Source of the DNA: Mycolicibacterium pulveris | GTDB taxonomy: Bacteria > Actinomycetota > Actinomycetes > Mycobacteriales > Mycobacteriaceae | Length of the DNA: 64,000 bases | Direction: 5' to 3' | Assembly: GCF_010725725.1 (NCBI RefSeq) | Contig: NZ_AP022599.1 | Coordinates: forward strand, 3,968,001 to 4,032,000 | Part shown: in pieces, positions 15,643 through 24,012 of the stretch | Layout: every line of letters begins with the position of its first letter | Position numbering within the stretch: the stretch's first letter is position 1 | The notes under the pieces: generated by a model | What the model was told of the DNA's origin: nothing | Database searches by the model: none | The model's input: only the letters and a program-made list of their open reading frames with translations | Made by a program: the position numbers and the translations under genes

Positions 15643-16482
15643 TTACTTGAGCATGCTGCCGGCGTCGACCGTGACGGGAAGGCCGGTGATGTAACGCGAT
15701 TCGTCGGAGGCCAGGAACAGCACCGCGTTGCTCACATCGCGTGGTTCGACCCAGCCGACGGGCAGCACGTGCATGAACTGCGCTGCGACGGCGAGATCTT
15801 CGACGCCGGGGTTCTCCAGGTCCGGGCGGAACAGCTTCATCGTTCCCTCGTTCATGAACAGCGGTGTGTTCACGTTGGTGGGGCAGACCGCGTTGACCCT
15901 TATCGAGTGCTGCCCGAGCTCGACGGCGAAGGTGCGCATCAGCCCGATGACGCCGTGCTTGGCGGCGATGTAGTGACCGGTGTGCGGATACGGCTTGAGG
16001 CCGCCGACCGAGCTCGTCAGGATGATCGAGCCCCCACGTCCACCGGAAAGGATGTGCGGTACAGCGGTTTTGACGCTCTTCCAGACGCCGGACAGGTTGA
16101 CGTCGATCATGTCGCGCCAGTCGTTTTCGCTGGTCCTGTCGAGCGTGTTGCCACCGTTTCCGATGCCGGCGTTGGCGACGACGATGTCCAGCCGGCCCAA
16201 CTGTTCCACGCCGCTGTCCACCACTGCCTTCAGCGCGTCGTAGTCGCGGACGTCGACCTCGGCGGTGATGATGCGGCGATTCAGATTCTTGACGAGGTCG
16301 GCGGTCTCGGCGAGGTCGTCGGGTGTCGCCCACGGGATGTCGCTGTTGCTGCTGATCTGCTTGCACACGTCGACGGCGATGATGTCGGCGCCTTCCTCGG
16401 CCAGGCGGGCCGCATGGCTTCGGCCCTGCCCCCGTGCCGCCCCGGTGATGAACGCAACCTTGCCCTCGACGCGCCCGCCCAT
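15643..16482 (-). CDS. Mycofactocin-coupled short-chain dehydrogenase, 279 aa
   Basis: Classical SDR with cofactor motif FITGAARGQGRSH, VANAGIG, and catalytic Ser158, Tyr171 and Lys175 (YIAAKHG). The opening GKVAFITGAARGQGRSHAARL and an insertion after the second strand (about residues 40-60, VDVCKQISSN to DDLAET) are hallmarks of the mycofactocin-dependent group, which holds NAD tightly and passes electrons to mycofactocin. ATG 16482 is chosen because GAGGAG lies 8 bp upstream. It likely oxidises a secondary alcohol. The operator candidate at 16507-16521 is shared with the P450 at 17350. Confidence 0.9.
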   Translation of the reverse strand: MGGRVEGKVAFITGAARGQGRSHAARLAEEGADIIAVDVCKQISSNSDIPWATPDDLAETADLVKNLNRRIITAEVDVRDYDALKAVVDSGVEQLGRLDIVVANAGIGNGGNTLDRTSENDWRDMIDVNLSGVWKSVKTAVPHILSGGRGGSIILTSSVGGLKPYPHTGHYIAAKHGVIGLMRTFAVELGQHSIRVNAVCPTNVNTPLFMNEGTMKLFRPDLENPGVEDLAVAAQFMHVLPVGWVEPRDVSNAVLFLASDESRYITGLPVTVDAGSMLK

Positions 16483-16506
16483 GATCACTCCTCGGTTCCG
16501 ACCCTT

Positions 16507-16521
16507 TATTGGTCGATCGAT
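16507..16521. promoter_or_regulatory. Candidate TetR operator upstream of the mycofactocin-type SDR
   Basis: TATTGGTCGATCGAT lies 25 bp upstream of the SDR start. The identical 15-mer occurs inverted at 17305-17319 before the P450, on the other side of the TetR gene at 16619-17230. The TCGATCGA core is palindromic. Confidence 0.7.
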
Positions 16522-16618
16522 CAGGAGCTTGTCACCGACTGGCGCCGGGTGTCAACCGTCGTCTTCCACCGCGGTGACCCGGACATCGGCGAATTGCCGC
16601 AGCCGGGTCGGCTGGCGC

Positions 16619-17230
16619 CTAGCCCTGACCCGTCGCCGCTGGTTTCGTGGTGGGTAATGCGGCCGCGAGAAGATCCAGCTGCCGTTCCATGAACGCGCGC
16701 AGCTCGTCGTGGCCCAGGTGGACGCCGACGGCGCTCTCGTTGCACAGGCTGCGCGCGGTCTGCGCGATGAGCATCGAAACCGCGACGGGCGGATACTCGT
16801 CGAGGTCGACCCCCCGGGCGCGCAGCGCGACGGTGACGGCCGCCGTCTCGATGTCGCGCACCCGCTCCGCATACGCTTTGAGCTCCTTGCGAATTACCTT
16901 GCGGTGGTTGGCCAACGCCATGAACTCGGTGTTGAGTCCCGTCAGCCGCAGGTCGCTGTTCATCGACCAAAGCGTGCGCAACGGGTCCGAATCGGTGAGG
17001 GCGGCGCGCATGCGTTGCAGCGAGGCCTCCGCACCGGCGCGCAGTACCTCGACGTACAGGTCGTCCATCGTCGGGAAGTAGTAGTAAACCAGGGCCTGCT
17101 TTACGCCGGCCGCCGCCGCGACGCGACGAGAGGTCGCCGCGGCGTAGCCCTCCTCGCGCATGATCTGCGCGGTCGCCTCGATCAACCGTTGCCGCGCGCC
17201 GGTGTCGGCGGCTTTGGCCTTGCTCGGCAT
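16619..17230 (-). CDS. TetR-family regulator, 203 aa
   Basis: N-terminal helix-turn-helix: RQRLIEATAQIMREEGYAAA then SRRVAAAAGVKQALVYYYFP, the usual TetR DNA-binding arrangement with the KQALVYYYF recognition helix. The rest is an all-helical ligand domain. The gene sits between a mycofactocin-type SDR and a P450 whose promoters carry the same 15-bp element (16507-16521 and 17305-17319); it is the obvious candidate to bind both and to control its own gene. Ligand unknown, probably a CoA thioester or alcohol of the pathway. Confidence 0.92.
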   Translation of the reverse strand: MPSKAKAADTGARQRLIEATAQIMREEGYAAATSRRVAAAAGVKQALVYYYFPTMDDLYVEVLRAGAEASLQRMRAALTDSDPLRTLWSMNSDLRLTGLNTEFMALANHRKVIRKELKAYAERVRDIETAAVTVALRARGVDLDEYPPVAVSMLIAQTARSLCNESAVGVHLGHDELRAFMERQLDLLAAALPTTKPAATGQG

Positions 17231-17304
17231 TGCGCTAAACCCCCGAGTCTTCGCTTGACCGTCCGTCGCGGCCCGTGGTACGCATAGCGCATCGTAGCAG
17301 TTTT

Positions 17305-17319
17305 ATCGATCGACCAATA
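17305..17319. promoter_or_regulatory. Candidate TetR operator between TetR and P450
   Basis: ATCGATCGACCAATA is the exact reverse complement of 16507-16521. It is 31 bp upstream of the P450 GTG and 75 bp upstream of the divergent TetR start, so it could control both. Confidence 0.7.
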
Positions 17320-17349
17320 TTTGGCGGTGGGCGCGGAAAGGACCGGTCC

Positions 17350-18645
17350 GTGACAGATTTCGCATCCGTCGACTACTTCTCCGACCAGTCGGTCAGCCAG
17401 GATCCCTACGACTACTGGGATTACCTGCGCGCGCAGGGCCCGGTGGTCCGTGAACCCCACCACGGAGTGGTCGCCGTCGTCGGCTACCAGGAAGTGCTTG
17501 CGGCGTTCAAGGATCACGACTCCTTTTCCGCGGTCAACGCGATCGGCGGACCGTTCCCGCCGCTGCCGTTCGAGCCGCGCGGCGACGACATCACCGACCA
17601 GATCGAGGCGCATCGCCACCTGTTCCCGATCCACGAGCACCTGGTCGTGATGGATCCACCCGCGCACACGCGGGCCCGGTCACTGCTGACCAAGCTGCTG
17701 ACCCCGAAGCGGCTGAAGGAGAACGAGGACTTCATGTGGCAGCTGGTCGACAGCCAGATCGACCAGTTCATCGGCAACGGGCGATGCGAGTTCCTCGCCG
17801 AGTACGCGAAGCCTTTCGCCACCTCGGCGATCATCGACCTGCTCGGCGTTCCCGAAGAGGATCGGCCCGATTTCCTTGCCGCGCTCGGGGTCGAGCAGCG
17901 CTACGGCACTCAGGTAGGGGCACTCGACGGCGCGCCGGTGGGACGGGATCCCTTGCAGTACCTGGATGACAAGTTCGCCGGCTACCTCGCCGACCGACGC
18001 CGCGAACCCCGCAACGACGTACTGTCCTCGATGGCGACCGCCACCTACCCCGACGGTTCGACACCGGAGTTGATCGAGGTGGTCAAACCGGCGACCTTTC
18101 TGTTCGCGGCGGGCCAGGAGACGGTCACCAAACTGTTGAGCGCCGCCGTGCAGACCCTGGCCGACCGCCCGGAGTTCCAGCAGCAGCTGCGCGAAGATCC
18201 CAAACGCATACCGACCTTCATCGAAGAGGCGCTGCGGATGCACGCTCCGACGAAGGTCGACTTCCGCCTGGTCCGCAAGACCACCACGCTGGGCGACATG
18301 CGCCTACCTGCGGGCACGATCGTGATGCTGTGCCTGGGCGCGGCCAACCGCGATCCGCGCAAGTTCGAGAACCCGCACGAGTTTCGGCTGGACCGAAAAA
18401 ACGTGCGCGAGCACCTCTCGTTCGGCCGCGGCATCCACTCCTGTGCCGGGGCGCCGCTGGCCCGCGTCGAGGGGCAGATCACCGTTCGGCGCCTCCTCGA
18501 CCGGATGGCCGACATCAGGATCGACGACACCATGCACGGTCCCGCGGGCGATCGGCGATACGCCTACGAACCGACGTTTCTGCTGCGCGGCCTGACCGAA
18601 CTGCACCTCGAGTTCACGGCGTCGGCGCCCGACAACGCGGGTTGA
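17350..18645 (+). CDS. Cytochrome P450, 431 aa
   Basis: Soluble bacterial P450 of normal length. The I-helix oxygen-activation motif AAGQET is at 253-258, the K-helix ExxR at 293-296 (EEALR), and the heme loop FGRGIHSCAGAPLAR has Cys365. Sequence around TPKRLKENED and the C-terminus YEPTFLLRGLTELHLEF is shared with the P450 at 43988-45298, so the two are same-family paralogues. GTG 17350 gives the normal N-terminus; the open frame upstream contains the operator and promoter. No ferredoxin gene adjoins it. Substrate unknown; coupling with the SDR across the TetR suggests hydroxylation followed by alcohol oxidation. Confidence 0.93.
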   Translation: MTDFASVDYFSDQSVSQDPYDYWDYLRAQGPVVREPHHGVVAVVGYQEVLAAFKDHDSFSAVNAIGGPFPPLPFEPRGDDITDQIEAHRHLFPIHEHLVVMDPPAHTRARSLLTKLLTPKRLKENEDFMWQLVDSQIDQFIGNGRCEFLAEYAKPFATSAIIDLLGVPEEDRPDFLAALGVEQRYGTQVGALDGAPVGRDPLQYLDDKFAGYLADRRREPRNDVLSSMATATYPDGSTPELIEVVKPATFLFAAGQETVTKLLSAAVQTLADRPEFQQQLREDPKRIPTFIEEALRMHAPTKVDFRLVRKTTTLGDMRLPAGTIVMLCLGAANRDPRKFENPHEFRLDRKNVREHLSFGRGIHSCAGAPLARVEGQITVRRLLDRMADIRIDDTMHGPAGDRRYAYEPTFLLRGLTELHLEFTASAPDNAG

Positions 18646-18703
18646 CCTGCGGTGTGACGGCGGCCCAGAGCTGATTTCGCTGAGACCCTTGTCACAACCG
18701 ACA

Positions 18704-18731
18704 AACCTACCTACTGTGTGTTCACTAGGTT
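18704..18731. promoter_or_regulatory. Inverted repeat upstream of TetR 18752
   Basis: AACCTA (18704-18709) and TAGGTT (18726-18731) are inverted around a 16-bp spacer and end 20 bp before the regulator's GTG. Extra ACC/GGT bases flank both arms. An autoregulatory operator is plausible. Confidence 0.4.
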
Positions 18732-18751
18732 GGTTGGACCGAAGGGTTTAG

Positions 18752-19369
18752 GTGACACCGGAGTCAGGCTCGCGGCCATACGAGACGCTGCTCGCCAAGG
18801 GCGAGGACCGTCGGCAGCGGATTCTTGCCGTGGCCGAGCGACTGCTGGCGCGCAACGGATGGCGCAACACGTCGTTGGCCCAGATCGCGAAGGAGGCGGG
18901 GGTCACCCCGGCCGGTCTCCTGCACCACTTCGAGTCGAAGGAACAGCTGCTCAACGCCGTGCTGGACGCGCGTGACGCCGACGATGCCATCCATGCCGAC
19001 TACCGGTCCGGGGACCTCGTCAGCGAGCTCAGCCGGGTGCCGGAACGGTTCGAGCGCGCGCCCGACCTCATCGGCACCTACACCGTGTTGCTCGTGGAGA
19101 ACATCGCGCCCGATGCGCCGCTGCATGACCGGCTGCAGACGCGTTACCGCGACGCCATCGACATCATCACCAAGATCATCAAGCGCGGTCAGCGCGACGG
19201 CATCTACCGCGAAGACGTCGAAGCGGCCAACAAGGCCGTGGAAATTCTCGCCTTCATCACCGGAATGGAGACCTCATGGTTGCTCGATCGATCAATACCG
19301 CTGAGCGAGGTGTTCAAGGAGTACGCGGAGTCACTGGCCCGCGAGCTCGCACCCAGGGACCCGAAATGA
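18752..19369 (+). CDS. TetR-family regulator, 205 aa
   Basis: Helix-turn-helix region RRQRILAVAERLLARNGWRN then SLAQIAKEAGVTPAGLLHHFESKEQL, a textbook TetR DNA-binding domain with the GLLHHFxSK form of the recognition helix. The C-terminal domain is a generic ligand-binding helical bundle. GTG 18752 is the start. The stop overlaps the next gene by 4 bp, so regulator and the unknown 166-aa protein are cotranslated. The target is probably its own operon; nothing links it firmly to the P450. Confidence 0.9.
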   Translation: MTPESGSRPYETLLAKGEDRRQRILAVAERLLARNGWRNTSLAQIAKEAGVTPAGLLHHFESKEQLLNAVLDARDADDAIHADYRSGDLVSELSRVPERFERAPDLIGTYTVLLVENIAPDAPLHDRLQTRYRDAIDIITKIIKRGQRDGIYREDVEAANKAVEILAFITGMETSWLLDRSIPLSEVFKEYAESLARELAPRDPK

Positions 19370-19866
19370 GGTACCGGCTCGACGTCGTTGCCCCCACCGT
19401 CCTCGACGCGGTGAGGTACGCGGGCGGCTGGGTATACGACCGGGCGATGGCCGGGTGGGATGTCACCGTGCTGATCGCCAACCCCGGCGACGTCCGACCG
19501 CTGCACATTCTCGGCGCCGAGACACTCGATTTGGACTCCGTGCTCAACGCATGGGAAGACCGGCCCCACCCGCAGACCGTCGCCGTCGCCGCCGATCTCT
19601 TCGACCGCGACCCGCGGGTGCTGACCCATGTCCGCAACGCACTCGACCAGCACGCCGCCGAGGTGACGGTCTGGGGCGAGCGGCTGCCCGCCGAACTGGA
19701 CAGCAGCGTCGATTCCGTTGAGCACCGGTTGAGCGCGGCCGCGCGCGCCTTCAAGGCCAAGGCGCTGTCGGCCGCCGACCAGACGGGCGCCGCCGTCGGA
19801 CACACCGAGACCTTCCGCAGCGGCGTGATGGCTTCGGTTGCCGCGGATCTGATCCCGGCCAGCTGA
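19366..19866 (+). CDS. Conserved-looking hypothetical protein, 166 aa
   Basis: Soluble alpha/beta protein with no domain I recognise. VLDAVRYAGGWVYDRAMAGWDVTVLIANPGDVR resembles an N-terminal nucleotide-like or sulfotransferase-like strand-helix unit only loosely, so no function is assigned (key parts: YAGGWVYDRAMAGWDV and LHILGAETLDLDSVL). No signal peptide or membrane segment. ATG 19366 overlaps the TetR stop by 4 bp; the open frame upstream lies inside that gene. Translation coupling to a regulator suggests a role tied to it. Codon use is like its neighbours. Confidence 0.7.
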   Translation: MRYRLDVVAPTVLDAVRYAGGWVYDRAMAGWDVTVLIANPGDVRPLHILGAETLDLDSVLNAWEDRPHPQTVAVAADLFDRDPRVLTHVRNALDQHAAEVTVWGERLPAELDSSVDSVEHRLSAAARAFKAKALSAADQTGAAVGHTETFRSGVMASVAADLIPAS

Positions 19867-19899
19867 CCCCGGATCGGCGTCCGAACCCACGCCCACCCG

Positions 19900-19956
19900 C
19901 GATTGTGCATCCTCATACGCGGTTTCCGGCGTGTCGCGGATGAAACCGCACAATCG
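19900..19956. terminator. Nested inverted repeat between convergent genes
   Basis: CGATTGTGC (19900-19908) pairs with GCACAATCG (19948-19956), and inside it GCGGTTTC (19919-19926) pairs with GAAACCGC (19942-19949). It separates genes ending at 19866 (+) and 19981 (-). The 16-mer GCGGATGAAACCGCAC (19936-19951) recurs inverted at 54456-54471 in another convergent gap. Confidence 0.55.
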
Positions 19957-19980
19957 ACGTGAAGGTCGTCAGCCCACGTC

Positions 19981-20943
19981 CTACGTGAGGTCGATGAGCA
20001 CCTTGCCTACGGCGCGGCCGTCTGCGACATGGCGCAGCGCCTGCGCCGTCTCCTCCAACGGGTAGACCGCGCCGATGTGCGGACGGACGCGCCCGCTGGC
20101 GAGGTGTTCGCGCAGTTCGGCTTCGTTTCGGTCGAACTCGTCGGGCGGCACGTCCTGGAAGTGGAAGCCGAGCACGTGTACTCCCTTGACCAACACCAGG
20201 TTCAATGGAATCCGGGGGATGACGCCCGAGGCGTAGCCGACCGTGACGAACCGTCCACCCCGGCGCAGCGAGCGCAACGCCGGTTCGGCGAGCTCGCCGC
20301 CGACGGGGTCCACGACGGCGTGGGCGCCGTCGGGTACGGCGCCGCGCAGCGCGCCGCGGAGGTCGCCCGATCGATGGTTGACGAGGTGCACCGCACCGTA
20401 AGACTGTGCGGCGGCTAGCTTTTCGCCCGAGGAGGCGACCGCGGTGACCGATGCGCCCAGCAGCACGCCGAGTTGCACGGCGGCCAGCCCGACGCCACCG
20501 CCTGCACCGAGGACGACGACCTCGTCACCGGACCGCACCCGCGCCATCGATCGCAGCGCGTGGTAGGCGGTGCGGTATGCCACGCCGAACGCGGCGGCGG
20601 CGCGGTCGTCGACGGCCTCTGGCGTGGGGGACAGGCTCGCCGCGGGCACGACGACCTCCTCGGCGAACGCGCCGAACATGCCGGTGCCGGTGACCCGGTC
20701 GCCGACGCGGAACCCCTCTGCGCCGGATTCCACGACGACGCCGGCGAACTCGCTGCCGGGCACGAACGGCGGGGGCACGCTGACCTGATACTGGTTGGCG
20801 ATCAACAGCACGTCGGGGTAGTTGACCGACGCGGCGTGGACGCGGACCTTGACCTGGCCCGCGTGCACCGGAGGTGACGGGCGCTGTTCGATACGGACCA
20901 CTTCGGGCGCCCCGTAGTCGGGGCACACGGCGACGCGGATCAT
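19981..20943 (-). CDS. Quinone oxidoreductase-like medium-chain dehydrogenase, 320 aa
   Basis: Zinc-independent MDR protein: catalytic GroES-like N-terminus (VHAASVNYPDVLL, FVPGSEFAGVV) and Rossmann domain with LGAGGGVGLAAVQLG, then SSGEKLAAAQSYGA at the NADPH ribose/phosphate end. It lacks the cysteine and histidine zinc ligands of true alcohol dehydrogenases, so NADPH-dependent reduction of an enone, quinone or enoyl thioester is the likely reaction. ATG 20943 overlaps the kinase stop by 4 bp and it is the last gene of the TetR-ACAD-kinase unit. Confidence 0.9.
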   Translation of the reverse strand: MIRVAVCPDYGAPEVVRIEQRPSPPVHAGQVKVRVHAASVNYPDVLLIANQYQVSVPPPFVPGSEFAGVVVESGAEGFRVGDRVTGTGMFGAFAEEVVVPAASLSPTPEAVDDRAAAAFGVAYRTAYHALRSMARVRSGDEVVVLGAGGGVGLAAVQLGVLLGASVTAVASSGEKLAAAQSYGAVHLVNHRSGDLRGALRGAVPDGAHAVVDPVGGELAEPALRSLRRGGRFVTVGYASGVIPRIPLNLVLVKGVHVLGFHFQDVPPDEFDRNEAELREHLASGRVRPHIGAVYPLEETAQALRHVADGRAVGKVLIDLT

Positions 20944-21974
20944 CTGTAGTCGCTGGATTCGGCGAGCTCGGCGGCCGAACGCATCAACTCGACGATGACC
21001 GGTCCGTAGGCGAGCAACTTCTCGTTGTCACCGGCGCGCTGGAAGCCTTGCTCGAGCACGATCGCCAGCTTCCACTTGGCCAGCACCAGATAGTAGTCGA
21101 GGTCGTCGACCTGGCGCCCGGACAGCTTCGCATAGTGCTCGACCACCTGTGTGCGCGACGGCATACCGCGCATATCGACGTAGCCCATCTCGGATTCCGT
21201 TGGCGCGTCGGTGTTCTCCGGCCAGCTCTGCACCATCCAGCCCAGGTCCAACTTCGGGTCCCCGACCGTGCCCATCTCCCAGTCCACGATCGCCGCGAGC
21301 CGCGCCGGAGCCCCGTGCCGGTACATCACGTTGGCGAACTGGTAGTCGCCGTGCATCAGCCCCGGGATGTAGTCCAGCGGTCGACGCGCTCGCAGCCAGT
21401 CGGTGGCGACGTCGAGGCCCTCGATCTCGCGCCCCTTGATGCGCTCGAAAAAGGCTGTCCACCGGTCGACCTGGCGTTCGTGGAAGCCGTCGGGACGCCC
21501 TAAGTCATGCAGCCCCTTGGCCTTCCAATCGACCTTGGACAGCAGCGCGATACCTCCGGCGAGCTGATAGGCCAATTCCCCGCGCGCGGAGAGGTCCGAG
21601 TCGAACGGTTCGGGCCACTTGCGGCCCTGAAGGTCCATCGGCGACCAGCCGTCGACGTAACCCATCAGGTAGAACGGCCGGCCGAGCACCCCCGCGTTCT
21701 CACACACGGCGACCGCCTCGGTGTGCGGCACCTCGGTGCCGTCGAGCGCCTCGATGATGCGCCACTCGCGCAGGATGCCCTTGTCGCGGTCGGGCGGGGC
21801 GCCGGGCGGTGGCATCCGCAGCACGCAGCTGTGTTCGCCGCGGCGCAGTTCGTAGATGACGTTCTGGGTGCCGCCCGACAGGAACCGGGTCTGCAGCGGC
21901 TCGCCCTTGCCGGGCAGTTCGGCCGCATCCATCCAATCGGTCAGGCGCGCAACGTCGATCGCGTCCTCACTCAC
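20940..21974 (-). CDS. APH-fold phosphotransferase of the ACAD10/11-associated type, 344 aa
   Basis: Aminoglycoside-phosphotransferase/choline-kinase fold: N-lobe LSGGTQNVIYEL, catalytic loop MHGDYQFANVMY (His208, Asp210, Asn215) and metal-binding Asp231 in IVDWEMGTVGDP. It overlaps the ACAD at 21971-23272 by 4 bp. In human ACAD10 and ACAD11 this kinase is fused to that ACAD type, where phosphorylation of a hydroxyacyl-CoA hydroxyl precedes elimination; a two-gene version is likely here. GTG 21974 is chosen for the overlap and N-terminal fit. Resistance to aminoglycosides is improbable. Confidence 0.88.
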   Translation of the reverse strand: MSEDAIDVARLTDWMDAAELPGKGEPLQTRFLSGGTQNVIYELRRGEHSCVLRMPPPGAPPDRDKGILREWRIIEALDGTEVPHTEAVAVCENAGVLGRPFYLMGYVDGWSPMDLQGRKWPEPFDSDLSARGELAYQLAGGIALLSKVDWKAKGLHDLGRPDGFHERQVDRWTAFFERIKGREIEGLDVATDWLRARRPLDYIPGLMHGDYQFANVMYRHGAPARLAAIVDWEMGTVGDPKLDLGWMVQSWPENTDAPTESEMGYVDMRGMPSRTQVVEHYAKLSGRQVDDLDYYLVLAKWKLAIVLEQGFQRAGDNEKLLAYGPVIVELMRSAAELAESSDYR

Positions 21975-23272
21975 AGGTTTCCCACCTCGTTCTCGAGGTA
22001 CTCGGCGAACTTCGCCCGCGCGGCTTCGCGTTTGCGGGGCGTCCACTCCGTCGGCCACATGTCATCGGTCGGCTGATAGTCGCGCAGCACCTGCTTGGCG
22101 ACCGTTGCCTTGTGTACCTCGGTGGGCCCGTCGGCCAGGCCCATGACCGCGGCGCCGGTGACCATACCCATGAACGGCATCTCGTTGGTGACACCGAGTG
22201 CACCGTGTACCTGCATTGCCCGCCAGGCGATGTCGTGCAGCACCGAGGGCATGACCACCTTGACCGCGGCGATGTCCTTGCGCACCTTCTTGTAGTCGTC
22301 GTATTTGTCGATCGCCCATGCGGTGTAGAGCACCATCAGCCGGAACTGCAGCAGTTGGGCATACGAATCGGCGATGTAACCCTGCACGAACTGCTTCTCC
22401 GACAAGCGGCTGCCCTGGGTCTCTCGGCTCAGCGCACGCTCGCACATCATGTCCAGGGCCTTGCGTGCCAGCCCGATGGTGCGCATCGCGTGATGGATAC
22501 GCCCGCCGCCGAGGCGGGTCTGTGCGATCACGAACGCCTGGCCCTCACCGCCGAGCAGCGCGTCGGCGGCCACCCGCACGTTGTCGTAGTGGATGAGGGC
22601 GTGCGAGCCCTCGCCCTCGGGTTCCCCGTAGAGCCCGACGTTACGCACGATGTTGACCCCGGGGGTGTCGGTCGGCACCAGGAACATCGACATGCCCTGG
22701 TAGGGGCTGACATCCGGGTTGGTCACCGCCATCACGATCAGGAACGACGCCGTCTTGGCGTTGGAGGAGAAGAACTTCTGGCCGTTGATGACCCAGTCGT
22801 CGCCGTCGCGGACCGCGCTGGTCTTGAACAGGGTGGGATCGGCGCCGGCGTGCGGCTCGGTCATCGAGTAACAGGAGAACAGCTCACCGTCGAGCAGCGG
22901 ACGCAGATACCGCTGCTTCTGGTCCTCGGTGCCGTAGTGCGCGAGGATCTCGGCGTTGCCGGTGTCTGGTGCCTGGCAGCCAAAGATGATCGGCGCCCAC
23001 TGTGAGCGGCCCAGGATCTCGTTGAGAAGGGCGAGCTTCAATTGGCCGTATCCCTGGCCGCCGAGCTCGGGGCCCAGGTGCGTCGCCCACAGCCCACGCC
23101 GACGCACCTCGTCCTTGAGTGGTTCGATCACCTTGCGGCGGTTGGCATCCAGCGGCACGTACTGCTGGTCCGGGAAGACCAGGTCCAGCGGCTCGACCTC
23201 CTCGCGGACGAACTCGTCGGCCCAATCCAGCACCTTCTGGTATTCGGGATCGGTCTCGAAATCCCATGCCAT
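21971..23272 (-). CDS. ACAD10/11-type acyl-CoA dehydrogenase, 433 aa
   Basis: Long ACAD with the group's own opening MAWDFETDPEYQKVL, the barrel segment YSMTEPHAGADPTLFKT, VINGQKFFSSNA, and the ending MGLADGPTEVHKATVAKQVL. The position of the usual catalytic glutamate reads DGPTEVH, as in ACAD10/11. The kinase gene overlaps its end by 4 bp. A TetR gene starts 27 bp... upstream on the same strand (23300-23956), and AAGGGAG precedes ATG 23272. A paralogue at 62538-63836 lacks a kinase neighbour inside this window. Confidence 0.92.
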   Translation of the reverse strand: MAWDFETDPEYQKVLDWADEFVREEVEPLDLVFPDQQYVPLDANRRKVIEPLKDEVRRRGLWATHLGPELGGQGYGQLKLALLNEILGRSQWAPIIFGCQAPDTGNAEILAHYGTEDQKQRYLRPLLDGELFSCYSMTEPHAGADPTLFKTSAVRDGDDWVINGQKFFSSNAKTASFLIVMAVTNPDVSPYQGMSMFLVPTDTPGVNIVRNVGLYGEPEGEGSHALIHYDNVRVAADALLGGEGQAFVIAQTRLGGGRIHHAMRTIGLARKALDMMCERALSRETQGSRLSEKQFVQGYIADSYAQLLQFRLMVLYTAWAIDKYDDYKKVRKDIAAVKVVMPSVLHDIAWRAMQVHGALGVTNEMPFMGMVTGAAVMGLADGPTEVHKATVAKQVLRDYQPTDDMWPTEWTPRKREAARAKFAEYLENEVGNL

Positions 23273-23299
23273 GGCGGTCTCCCTTCGATGTCCAGGCCC

Positions 23300-23956
23300 T
23301 TATCGGCCCGCTCGGGTGTTGAATCCGGTGATCAGCGCGACGATGTCGGCGGTGACGACCTCGGCGAATGACTTGTCGCCGAAAGTTCCTGCGGCCCAGT
23401 GCCGCACCCCTTCGCTCACATGTATTCCGGCGAGATGGGACAGGTGGACGACGTCGACACCCGAGGCGAGTTTGCCGTCTTGCTGCGCCTTGGCGAACAA
23501 CTCGCCGAACATGTCGGCGTCGCGGCCGTCCGAACGTTCTCCGGCCAGGATGCGGTGGTGTTGGCGGTAGCCTTCCAGGATCGTCTCGATGATGAGCTCA
23601 CGCGGGTTGCGGGCCATCGACCGTTCCAGGCTGCGCAGCGCCGCACCGATCACCGACTCCACGTCGTAGTCGCCACGCAGCGACGACCGCACCGCCTGCT
23701 GGGCGGCGCGGGTGGACAGCAGGCCGACCTCGAAAAGGATGTCCTCCTTGGCCGGGAAGTAGAAGTAGAACAACGCCCTGGATACGCCGGCGGCCCGGCA
23801 GATGTCGGCCACGGTGGTCTTCGCGTAGCCGTTGGTGCGCCACAGCGCCATCGCCGCCTGCACCAACGACCGCTTGGTTTCGTGTGAACGCGCCCGCTGA
23901 AACGACGCGCGTCGCTGACCACCGTCAGCAACGGCAGTCGACACACGCTTGGACAC
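23300..23956 (-). CDS. TetR-family regulator, 218 aa
   Basis: HTH region RSLVQAAMALWRTNGYAKTTVADICRAAG in parts: VADICRAAGVSRALFYFYFPAKEDI is the diagnostic recognition helix stretch (VSRALFYFYFP). The ligand domain is helical. The open frame extends 28 codons upstream, but GTG 23956 (MSKRVSTAV) is a better start and leaves room for the promoter. It is followed after 27 bp by the ACAD-kinase-MDR operon, which it probably controls along with itself. The near-palindrome at 23992-24012 is a candidate site. Confidence 0.88.
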   Translation of the reverse strand: MSKRVSTAVADGGQRRASFQRARSHETKRSLVQAAMALWRTNGYAKTTVADICRAAGVSRALFYFYFPAKEDILFEVGLLSTRAAQQAVRSSLRGDYDVESVIGAALRSLERSMARNPRELIIETILEGYRQHHRILAGERSDGRDADMFGELFAKAQQDGKLASGVDVVHLSHLAGIHVSEGVRHWAAGTFGDKSFAEVVTADIVALITGFNTRAGR

Positions 23957-23991
23957 CCACGCAGTGTAACCACTGGTCCCGGCTATGGAAA

Positions 23992-24012
23992 TAGTTGACG
24001 CTCGTCTAACTA
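23992..24012. promoter_or_regulatory. Near-palindrome upstream of TetR 23300-23956
   Basis: TAGTT (23992-23996) and AACTA (24008-24012) are inverted, with GAC/GTC continuing the symmetry inward. The element is 36 bp upstream of the TetR start and overlaps the stop codon of the LLM gene. Confidence 0.45.

Noticed and set aside
19286..19302. GATCGATCAAT sequence resembling the 16507 operator
   Set aside because: It lies inside the TetR coding region and matches only partly; treated as coincidence.
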